Part shown: positions 1 through 12,500 of the stretch, piece by piece
Position numbering within the stretch: the stretch's first letter is position 1
How the letters are laid out: each line of letters starts with the position of its first letter
Source of the DNA: Pomphorhynchus laevis
Taxonomy: Eukaryota; Acanthocephala; Palaeacanthocephala; Echinorhynchida; Pomphorhynchidae
Direction of reading: 5' to 3'
NCBI GenBank assembly: GCA_012934845.2
Contig: WNNJ02001804.1
Coordinates: 62,001 to 126,000, forward strand
DNA: 64,000 nt
Translations under genes and position numbers: made by a program
The notes under the pieces: model-generated
Seen by the model: only the letters and a program-made list of their open reading frames with translations
What the model was told of the DNA's origin: nothing
Database searches by the model: none

Positions 1-70
1 TTCATTCAGTAATTCATAAAAGTAATATACTTTTATGAAGAATTGTAATTTAAAAATTACTAATTAGTAA

Positions 71-150
71 TTTTCTGAAGATGCTAACAGTTATCGAAAT
101 ATCAAAAATAATTTCTTCTTTTCTTTGATCCAGCTCCAATAATTATTTAT
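71..150. mobile_element. Half of a palindromic MITE
   Basis: The stretch holds TTTTCTGAAGATGCTAACAG and ends in GATCCAGCTCCAATAATTAT. It matches the right half of the complete palindromic element at 60015-60183. It lies within the SLY1 intron or 3' portion at the window edge. Confidence 0.6.
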
Positions 151-257
151 GCCCTTTATGCTGAAAATGCATATTTTACAAATGCAAAAAATTCTTAACC
201 CGGAAATTTAATTTTTAGATAATTTTAAAATTTTGGTATATCGAAAACAGAACTCAC

Positions 258-548
258 ATTCACACGCTTTGAGAATATGTAATATATAAGTAAAAGTCTT
301 ATTCTATCTTCAGTTGTTCCTAAACCATGTAAATGGGTAAAGACTAATGCTAATAAAGAAGATAGTATACCGATATTTGAAGTGATTATGTCGTCGAAGG
401 CCTTATCCTTTTGCAAAAACAATAATTAATACAGATGTATAGTAGAGTGCAAACCATATTGTTTGAGTTTACATATGCTCCAATTTACCGATAAAGTGCC
501 GGTCATTATCTTTTCTTCAGTTCCAAAGAAATTATCGAGTTTCCGTTC
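258..548 (-). CDS. SLY1: SLY1 exons 489-548, 371-407 and 258-319
   Basis: The exon at 489-548 follows the acceptor TTTTTTCTGTAG and encodes ERKLDNFFGTEEKIM. The 37-base exon at 371-407 encodes DKAFDDIITS. The exon at 258-319 encodes TTEDRIRLLLIYYIFSKRVN and ends at donor GTGAGT. The introns between them are 81 and 51 bases. These are the last exons inside the window; bases 1-257 hold intron with MITE debris. Confidence 0.92.
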
Positions 549-3500
549 CTACAGAAAAAAGAAATAAAGCAAGTATTGATGGTTACATGTATATATTGCG
601 TTATTTAAACCCTGCACCACAATACCAGTTATAAAAATTAAAATATTTGTAGTTGGGTCTTGTTATCTAGACACTACAAACCTTAATTTTTGTGATTAAG
701 ATTAAAACTCTAATTGTGATCAATATTTAATTTAAATGTTAAATAAAATTTGATAGTTTATATCAAACTTGTGCGGTAATTTCTATTAAGAAAATAAATA
801 ATAAGAGCCGCATGTCTTATTTTCATAATCATTGCCAAATGATTGATTAATCTAATTAGAACAAACACGTTAATTCGAATTTAATCAAAATGCACTTTTT
901 GGAGCAGAATCAACAATAAATATATTTATGTTAAAAAAATATTTATTAATTATATTTATATTAATTTATAAAAAATTATTTATATAATAAAATTGTTTTT
1001 TTTTATATTATTTTATAAATTTTAATTAATATAATTAAATTAAATTAAATTATTTAATTAATTTTATAAATTTTAATTATATTAACTAATTACAATATAA
1101 TTTAATAATAATATATTAATGATATATTAATTACTGATAACATCATCAGAAAAAAAACTTTCACACTTCTGTAACATTTTTTGTGTTCAAGTACAATCTA
1201 AATCATATAAGATTGTGTTTCTCATAAAATTGCATTTGTTCGTAATTGGAAAATGCAATTGCAAAATTATATAGTTTTCTATAAAAACAGTCGTTTAATT
1301 TTTTTTTAATTTTTGACTAATTTAAATTATTTATCTAATCCTTTAGTTATAATATAAAAATATTTCACAAGTGTTTGTTAAGAGACAATAGTTTTCTTAC
1401 CTTTATTATAGTTAGCAATACAGTTGCAATATTTGTGTGCATATCGAGAATGCGTTTCTTTTCCAACAATTGGGGCAGTGATCTAAACGAATACTTTGAT
1501 AATTGACAGATATACGCTAAATGAACCACCCGACAGCTGACGTGAGTTTTGCAGTACTTGTTGAAATCATACTGACAACTTTGTCGTTTTCAGATTCGCA
1601 CATACCCTTCAAATATACAATAATAACAATTAGCCAATAGAAGATGTGCTCGTTGTGGTTGCATGAATAATCATATTTATTTTAAGATGATTTATCATTT
1701 ACAATTTTGTCAATCATCAATATAAGCCTTGACTAAATCAGTCAACCTGATGCTACTCCCTGACTATTGTTAGCATATTACTTATTCGCCTGACTATATA
1801 AATGAGAAAAGATTCAGAATTGAGTGGATTTCGATTATCCTCAATCTAATGAATCTTTGTTCTATCTACAATCAAAACATTTCACGTTTTTAGTTTCACA
1901 AATACTTTTGGACATGTGATAACTTGAGGTATCGGTTGTCTTAAGAAACAAGAGAGATCTTATTAATTAAGGTGCTTTCAGCTTCCATTTCAAAAATAAA
2001 AGATGAAATAAATTGTTGGAAAATAGAATACCAATTAGGAATACAGATACAGCAAATTGAAATGATCTTTTTAAAATTGTTACTTTTCTATTAAGATTAT
2101 CTAGTAACGTTTAGACCCACTCCTATTAATAGGAATTCAGTCGGAAAAGGGCTGCCGTTGTAAGTGAGAAACTAAATTAAATTACGTAAATGACTTACAA
2201 AAGCAGCTTTGAGTCGTTTAATCTCGTCTTCCGATGTTCTGTAGTGGTCGAGTTCTTGTTGAATGTCCTCAGCAACGCACGGAAAGACACTACAAGAAAC
2301 AAAGAAGCGATATGGATTACACTCAATAAAAAAGGAATTTTATTGTGCAATTTGTTAAAATATCTTAGATAAATCATATGTTAGATAAATCAAACTCGAT
2401 ATATAATATATAATATGAATATATTAATTATATTAATTAATAATAATATATATATTATTATATTAATTAATTATAATATTAATTATATATATAATTTTCA
2501 ATGAGATGTTATAAAATCAACTGGCCAATTTATTTAAAATTTTAATTTGCCAATTATTAAATAAAAATATTATAGAAAAATTAAATTTATTAATTATATG
2601 CAATAATTTATAGTCACTGAAAAATAATTCATTATTCTATTTTTATGAAATTAGTGTCGTTGTCAACTTAATTATAAAAATAATAAAATATTACATAAAA
2701 TATTTAGAAGTAAACTTTATTAAAAATTAAATTACGTAATTATTTTTAATAAAAAAATAATTAAAAATAACTTGTGATATTCCCTGCCTAACAACTCACT
2801 CACTTATGATGACTGAGTTGTTATTGTACGTAAAATATCGTCAAAAAGACATTAAAAATGCTTTATTTTCAAGAAATTCGTATTTTTTAAAAAGTAAACA
2901 ATGTCTTCATTAATATTATACGACATGGTAGCGCATAATTCTATTATTTAAATGGTTTAACAATGGGCTTTCTATAAGATTTATTAGTTTCTGCGAAATG
3001 GACAGATACATAAAAACTGTGTCATTTATTATTGCAGTGTTAATTTGTCGGGACATGCAAATTATAATTTGATTTCTAAAGAATTAATTGAAGCAAAATG
3101 TTACCCGCTTGCGTAGGTTAGCAATGAGAAGGTGATGATAACGATGAGATAACTTACTAAACGTTTAAAAACTAAATCTAAATTATATAAAGATATGAAA
3201 TATATGTTTTGATGTATTGATGATATATGTGTATTTAACTCTAAAAATTTTATTCAGTAAGCGAACAAATTTATCCAGGTAGCCTTATTCTTAAGGCTAC
3301 CTGGATATATATATATAAATTTTGTATATTTCCATTATAAAAACCATTACATGATCAAACGTAGACTCATTTAAACAAAATGCAATGTGATATATTTTGA
3401 CATCGAATTAGTTATCATATTGGATAATAGTCAAATCAATTAACTGAGTCTACGTACTCTATTTTTGTAAACCAACAGTTGATAACGATACATTATTGAT

Positions 3501-6500
3501 AAGGAATTATTGGAGATGGGTCAAAGAAAGAAGGAAAGTTGAATTTGATAGTTCGCTAACCTCTGTTACCATCTTCACAAATTTACTGAATAAATGTAAT
3601 ATCCTAAATAATTTCTTCTTTCCTTTAAAAAATCGAATTTTCTGAGGTAATTTTCTGAAGATGCTTACAGAGGTTAGCGAAATATCAAATAAAAGTTTTC
3701 CCATTTTCGATCCAGCTCCAATAATTATTTAACAAAATATAAAATTTTGTTAAAATATCCTATAATTCAGATGCTTATGTCAGATCAGCTATATCGTTAA
3801 GAAAGCCAATATCTCTACAAATTATTGCAATTCTTAAAATTTTCATTATTTAATGTATTATATTTTATATTATATGGTATGCGTGAATGCTCATGCAAAA
3901 ATATGTTTCTTGTAAATTTAAATATGACATCTTTACGATATAAATTAAAAGTAGTTTTAATTGATGTTAATGTAATGCTCATATCTAGATATATACATTC
4001 TTTATCATTAATATTAGTTTTATTAAGAATAAGGCTACCTGGATAAATTTGTTCGCTTACTGAATAAAAATTTTTAGAGTTAAATACACATATATCATCA
4101 ATACATCGAAACATATATTTCATATCTTTATATAATTTAGATTTAGTTTTTAAACAGTTATGAATAAATAATTGTTTTATATTCTATAAAGCTTAAAAAC
4201 AGGTCAGCTATAATTAGGCTACTATTACCTCCAATTGTAGCACCTTTTATTTGTCTCAATATAGATGTCCTCACCTTTAAATAATTTTGATTTATTAAAA
4301 TATTTAAGGATTCTAATAATTCAATTTCATCTATATATTATATAAATTTATAGATGATAATATAATATAATTATATATATTAACATTACCTTATTATAAA
4401 TGCTCTAATAGTTAGTATTAGTTTGAAAGTTTTTTTAATGTGGCAAATGCACACAGACTGTGTGCTTACAAGCCCACAACAGCGAAACAGATAAAATAAA
4501 AAAAACGTTAATCGTTTAGTAGCAACGATTTTAGCTGCTTTTTGAAAAATCGGAGTGAGGATGATGATTGCAGATGATTAGGTAAGGAATTCCAAAGGAG
4601 AGGAGCAGCGATATGTAGGAATCGACGGCCGAAGTTGGTTGAGTGAATAGGTACGTGTAGCAGAAGAGAATCACAGGAACGTAGGTGAGTAGAAAGATAT
4701 CGAGATTCACTTAGAGTTGGTAGATAAAGATAAGAAGGAGAATTACAATGGAGAAGGCGATAAGTCAGGCAAAGCAGACGAAAACGAACGCGATGTTCAA
4801 TACTTAGCCATCCAAGTTTTGATAAATAGGCAGATATATGATCGAATTTACGAAGTCGAAAAAGGATGCGCACCGCAGTGTTAATGAGGCGTTGAAGAGG
4901 TTTAAGGGATGACTTTGAAGAGAATACGAGAAGGCTAAGACAGTAATCAATACGTGGGAAAAGAAGGGAGGAGATAAGAGATTTACAAGAACTAAAATCT
5001 AGAGAATTTCTGACGAGACGAATATCACGGAGAAGAAGATTTGAAGACCTAGTTTTATCACGAATGAAGGGATCGAGATGCAGGTTATTGACGAAGTGAA
5101 TACCTAGAAATACTAGTTTATCTACAGCAGGAATAATTGTGGTCTGAAGATACAGAGATGAAGGAATAACAGAAACAGTGGAGGGAAAAATCCATAACAC
5201 TTTAGATTTGGTAGGATTTAGGGACATGCGCAAAGAAATTAGATGTTCTGATAGAGCACGAAGACAATTAGATGCGGATACGAAAAGTTGGCTTAGGGAA
5301 TGAGGAGACGAATGAGAATAAAGAAGTATATCATCAGCGTACTGCATTACCCTGAAGCAGAATTTACTAGTTATACAAGATAAATCTCCAAGAAGAAGCG
5401 TAAATAGAATAGGGCCAAGTACTGAGCCTTGAGGTACACCACAAGAGAGAGAAGATAGAGGATAACACGTTAAATTAGAATGGACGGAAAATGATCGATC
5501 GGAGAGATACGAAGAGAACTAAGCCAAGGTGAACTAAGAGAAACCATAGTGATAGCGAAGACGAAAACGAAGGATTTCGTGATCGACAATGTCGAATGCA
5601 GATGAAAGATCGAGCGATATTACCACACTACACAGTCCTTTGTCACGAGCGGAGAGCAGATCAGAAAATACTTTATGACATGCTAGTTCGGTGGAATGAT
5701 TGGAGCGGAAAGCAGATTGAAAAGAAGGGTAGAGCTGCGATGAAGAGAGATACTTGTTTAACTGATCTAAGACAAGGTGTTCAAGAATTTTAGATAAGGT
5801 TGGTAGAATTGATATTGGGCGATAAGATGAAGGAAGAGAGGGGTCAAGAGAGGGTTTTTTAAGTAGGGGACGAACAATGGAAGTTTTCCAAAGGACAGGA
5901 AATATCCCATTCACTATTGACGAGTTAAAGAGGCTGGTAAGGAAATATGTGAAGTCTGTTGACAACAATTTGAGAATTCGAATAGGGATGGGATCGGCAG
6001 GAGAGGACTTACAAGTTAATGAAATAAGAAGGCAAGATACCTCATCTTCAGATACCGCAAGTAGATAAAAGAGCTTAGGGATACGAACAGACGAGATACA
6101 AATAAGCCTTATTATATTAATTCAATTTTATCAATTTATATTTATTTGGTTTAATTTTTGTTATATTTATATAGTTATTATAAAATATATATGTATATCT
6201 ATTTCCTAATATAGGATTAATTTTTATCTCTTTTCAAAAGATAAAAATTAAGATTCTGAATTATTTTAAATTAAATTTTTATTAATTGATTTAAAAATAA
6301 TATGTGATGTATCAGAATTAAGGCTATATGTCATATAAATATACTGCTATATTATTAATTTTCGGCCATTGTTTTCGACCCAACGTAGCAGCTGAGTCAA
6401 ATGCATGCCAATAATGTACTTTATATGATATAATGTGATTATCTAGCGTAATATGTAATAATACCTAAATATACCTAATTAATACCTAATTAAATATTAC

Positions 6501-9500
6501 CTAAATAATACCTTTTTGCAATACTTATATTGCTAAATTAGTACTTGCTATTCATCCGTAAGAAACACCAACAATTGAATGTTCGCGGTCACAAATTCAG
6601 TTAATGACTGTAAAAAATGTGTCGTTCTCTCATTTCTATTCTTTATTATCTCTTAATTCCAGTGATTCGATTTATTAAATTGAATTTGAGAGTTAATTAA
6701 TAATTGTATAATAATTGTGCGTGAAATCAAGAAAGACGAACTACTTCTCGGGTAAACTAGTATTAATTAACTTATTCTAACTTAATTAATACATTTTTAA
6801 CTTTATTTGTGGAATAATCCTTTGTTTAAACAATAAATTATACCTTATCTTAGAGGCATAAAATTATTTTGGTAATTTAATGTTAGAATAGAAATATTTT
6901 TAATACGTGCAGTTATCATTGCTATTGAATGAAGAAGAAAAATATATGCCACATTTTTATTTTTAACCTATCAAAAAACGTTCGTTCAACTTTAACGAAT
7001 ACGACTAGAACTTGATGCTAAATCCAGAATATGGTCCTCTAAGAGCAAAGAACTTTCTTTAATGGACTAATGGATAAATATAGTACTCCGGCTATTAGAA
7101 AATATTGCAAAAAAATACTTGCAGCATAATTTGTTACAATAAAAGCAACAAATTAAAACCAATAATTTATAACTTTTCATTTATAATTTTTTATTATTTT
7201 TTAAATAATAATTTTATTATTTGTAATTATTTACAATTGAATAAATGTTTCATTTTTATGCAGTAAACTTGATAAAACAAACCGACCTCGATTTGGTGAA
7301 ACATATTTATTTTAAATCATTAATAATCTGAAAAATTGTAAATTTAGTATATATTTAATATATTAGTTATTAAATCAACAAACCTTCCTCTGTGACTATG
7401 CCAAAACGAGTCGTTGTTTTCTAAATCGTAAGTGGTTTTCTGGTCTGCCATTTTTAATCGATTTAATCGCATATCCTAAATACAGTAAGACATTTTTACT
7501 TAAATTTAACGAGCGATAAAAATTATTAAATAATTTGATATTAAATAATTAATGTCAAATGATTTGATGGCAAATGATTTGATGGTAAATGATTTGATGG
7601 CAAATGAATTGATGGTAAAGGATTAGATGGCAAAGGATTAGATGGCAAAGGATTTGATAGCAAAGGATTTGATGGCAAAGGATTTGATGGTAAAGGATTT
7701 GATGGCAAATGATTTGATGGCAAATGATTTGATGGCAAATGATTTGACGGCGAATGATTTGATGGCGAATGATTTAATGGCAAAGGATTGGACGGCAAAG
7801 GATTTGATGCCAAATGATTTGATGGCAAAAGAATTTGATGGCAAATGATTTGATGGCAAATGATTTGATGGCAAATGATTTGATGGCGAATGATTTGATG
7901 GCAAATGATTTGATGGCAAATGATTTGATGGCAAATGATTTGATGGCAAATGATTTGATGGCAAATGATTTGACGGCGAATGATTTGACGGCCAATGATT
8001 TAACAGCAAATGATTTGATGGCGAATGATTGGATGGCAAAGGATTGGATGGCAAATGATTTGATGGTAAATGATTTGATGGCAAATGAATTGATGGTAAA
8101 GGATTAGATGGCAAATGATTTGATGGCAAATGATTTGATGGCAAATGATTTGATGGCAAATGATTTGATGGTAAATGATTTGATGGCGAATGATTTGATG
8201 GCAAATGATTTGATGGCAAATGATTTGATGGCAAATGATTTGATGGCAAATGATTTGATGGCAAATGATTTGACGGCGAATGATTTGACGGCGAATGATT
8301 TGACGGCGAATGATTTGACGGCGAATGATTTGACAGCAAATGATTTGATGGCGAATGATTGGATGGCAAAGGATTGGATGGCAAATGATTTGATGGTAAA
8401 TGATTTGATGGCAAATGAATTGATGGTAAAGGATTAGATGGCAAAGGATTAGATGGCAAAGGATTTGATAGCAAAGGATTTGATGGCAAAGGATTTGATG
8501 GTAAAGGATTTGATGGCAAATGATTTGATGGCAAATGATTTGATGGCAAATGATTTGACGGCGAATGATTTGATGGCAAATGATTTGATGGCGAATGATT
8601 TGATGGCGAATGATTGGATGGCAAAGGATTTGATGGCAAAGGATTGGATGGCAAAGGATTTGATGGCAAATGATTTGATGGCGGATGATTTAATTGCAAA
8701 GGATTGGATGGCAAAGGATTTGATGGTAAATGATTTGATGGCAAATGATTTGATGGCAAATGATTTGATGGCGAATGATTTGATGGCAAATGATTTGACG
8801 GCGAATAATTTGACGGCGAATGATTTGACAGCAAATGATTTGATGGCGAATGATTGGATGGCAAAGGATTGGATGGCAAAGGATTTGATGGCGAAGGATT
8901 TGATGGCAAATGATTTGATGGCGGATGATTTAATTGCAAAGGATTGGATGGCAAAGGATTTGATGGCAAATGATTTGATGGTAAATGATTTGATGGCAAA
9001 TGATTTGATGGCGAATGATTTGATGGCGAATGATTTGATGGCAAATGATTTGATGGCAAATGATTTGATGGCAAATGATTTGATGGCAAATGATTTGATG
9101 GCAAATGATTTGATGGCAAATGATTTGATGGCGAATGATTTGATGGCAAATGATTTGATGGCAAATGATTTGATGGCAAATGATTTGATGGCGAATGATT
9201 TGATGGCAAATGATTTGATGGCAAATGATTTGATGGCAAATGATTTGATGGCAAATGATTTGATGGCAAATGATTTGATGGCGAATGATTTGATGGCAAA
9301 TGATTTGACGGCGAATGATTTGACGGCGAATGATTTGACAGCAAATGATTTGATGGCGAATGATTGGATGGCAAAGGATTTGATGGCAAAGGATTGGATG
9401 GCAAAGGATTTGATGGCAAATGATTTGATGGCGGATGATTTAATTGCAAAGGATTGGATGGCAAAGGATTTGATGGTAAATGATTTGATGGCAAATGATT

Positions 9501-12500
9501 TGATGGCAAATGATTTGATGGCGAATGATTTGATGGCAAATGATTTGACGGCGAATAATTTGACGGCGAATGATTTGACAGCAAATGATTTGATGGCGAA
9601 TGATTGGATGGCAAAGGATTGGATGGCAAAGGATTTGATGGCGAAGGATTTGATGGCGAAGGATTTGATGGCAAATGATTTGATGGCAAATGATTTGATG
9701 GCAAATGATTTGATGGCGAATGATTTGATGGCAAATGATTTGACTGCGAATGATTTGATAGCAAATGATTTGATGGCGAATGATTTGATGCCAAATGATT
9801 TGATGGCAAAAGAATTTGATGACAACTATGCAATCAATTCACATAAAAACAATTTACAAAATACGACAGAGAAATCGAGATTTGGTTAAATAAGTGTATG
9901 GGATTTCTTGATCGTTTAAATATGTGGGTACATATTTAAATCTGAATGCAGGACACAATCATTCTTGAATATAAAGAACAAATAGTAGATATCAATTTAC
10001 AAAATTATACCATGACATCGTGAAGGAGTGATTGATACGTCCATGAGTGACAGAGCATTGTAGCAATGTCAAACGTCCGATCTAGCAAAATAAGCAAAGG
10101 CCTTCGAAGACTAAAATAAAATTTTAAAAATACGAAATTTGAACAGTATGAATACCTAAGTTGTCCAATGGCACTACCTGTGAAGTAGTTATTCTTGATG
10201 TCGCTGAGACAATTTCGAAGTTTGGAATCAATTGACTGCAAATGAGAGGCTTATATATAAATCAATAGATAAACGCGATCTACCCTAGCTAAAGCTTCTG
10301 CGTATCCACCTCGGCTGCAACGAATTAACGGGACTAGACCTTAAATAGAAACAAGTATACGATTGTCTATAATTTTAAATCAAAAACCTAATGTTATTAA
10401 TAGTGAAAACAGACCATCGGTCATTGCTTCAACTATACGATCCACTTCACTTCCTTCAGCGTTAATACGATTAAGAGCTAATGTTACAAGCTATAAATTT
10501 TCAAACAGATAATTTATATAAAACAGATACCGTAGAAGGACATGCGTTCATCACGTTGAGTAAGGATGAAGAAGTTGTCTTCTAGCGAAATGAAATTGCT
10601 GTACTGATCGTAAACCTATTAAAAACAAAACAAATAGAATCTCATTTTACATTTAAATAAAAAATTACTTTGAAAATTTGTTACTTTTGAAAGTATTTGA
10701 TCAAAATATTTTTCCTGACAAGGCGAAAATTAATGCCACAAGATACATTAAAACACTGTATTAAATTTTAATTGTACACTTTCGTTTATTAACCATTTGA
10801 AAACTCCTAATTTTAATAATTTAATCTTTCTCATTATAATTAATATTTGGAATTTTGTGGATTAAAAAACTATTTTATTTTTATATTTCACTAACTGCTA
10901 ATCGTCAGAAATTTATTATCAGAAGCAAAGCGTACAATTTAAACAAATTGTAAACCACCTCGGAAAACATATTCTACAAGCAGCATGTTGTGAAATATAA
11001 AAATTAAAAAGTTTCATTGATCCTGCTCGGCGTAACATGGAAATATTCTTATATTTTACTAGATGCTGCTCGCATAACCAGAAACAAATATTGTAACAGT
11101 ATCAAAGTAGTTAATCAGTTAACTAGATTAACTGATTAACTAGATTAACTACTGATTAACTATATTTAATCAGAAACAAAACAATTTGTTTCTGATTTTG
11201 CCACCATCAGCTAGCGAAATTTAAAACAAATTAGTTCTCTTGCTTCAAAATTCCAGATTTAAAAAGTTAGCAATAATCTTTAACGAATATTTATATTCCT
11301 CTGGCAATGTTTTCAATGTATCTGGTAAATAAATAAAATAACTTATTTTATTTCAAATAGTTGATACTGATCCATCGAAAGTACTTTCGATTTTAGTTTA
11401 AAAACGCGTTAGAAAAAAATAATCTTACATTCAAAAAATTTAAACATATATATGCGATAATAACTATAAGGCCTAAATTAAACCATAAAATTTAAATATA
11501 TGAACAAAATAAAATTAATAAAATCTTAGTAAATTCCGATCCTAAATCGGAATTTACATTCTTTAAATTATGTATTAAATACAAAATATGTCGACTGATT
11601 ACATTAAGGACGTGTTTAAGTGATCTCATTTTATCAATTTAAAATTTACTTAAATATGCATATTTATGTAAATATAATGTACCTTTCGTATTAAATGACT
11701 TATTCCGCATTCAACTGCGCTATCGGCTAAACGCTCAAGTAATGCCCGGGATGAATGCGTAAGAAAATTGATATAGTAGCATTTGTATAAGTTTGATTTA
11801 AAATCCTAAAATTGATTTAATTGCAAAATTTACAAATGAGTCAATTGACTTTTACTTCGCAGATCTTGTTAACTACTTGTTCTGTTGGCATAACAAAATA
11901 CACGGCAGGAGCTTCAGGTATTGGCTCGCGGTTCGAGAATAGATTCCTAATAGCGGAATGTATAAAATAAAATTTTTACATTTAGAGACAGTTTTTAAGA
12001 AAAGTGTGATATTATACTGTAAAATTTCACAAAATATAACAATAACTATGTATGTAGTTATAATATAATGTAAAAAAGAGCGTATATGATTAATAATCAT
12101 ATATTCCATTTATCAAAAGTTGAATATTAAAAATATATCAATCTTCTGCTAAACTTAATTTTACTATGACGGATTTGACTAATTAAAAATAATAAATCTG
12201 ACCGAATTAGTTACGATTAAATAATAAAATATTAATTTATTATATATATGTTTAATATATTTTTTAATATATGTATATAATACATTTTAATATATGTTTA
12301 ATTGGCGTATATCTTAAAATTTATTTATTTTAACATTTTTATTTTACATTAAAGTTAATTTTTGTTTATTTATTAATTAAGATAAAATAATTAAGAAGCA
12401 TGCGTTAGTTGAAATAAGATTTGTGTTTTAATAAAAACCGAATCTAAATTATTATCTGTAGTATAAGATAATTGAAGTTGAATCGCAGGAAATTCGATCA

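Noticed and set aside
7551-9828. CRISPR-like regular repeat array
   Set aside because: The units are contiguous without spacers and the context is a eukaryotic intron.
7638-9833. Long open frames of 731, 478 and 458 codons on both strands
   Set aside because: They are produced by a 15-bp tandem repeat without stop codons and lie inside a SLY1 intron; no other coding signal is present.
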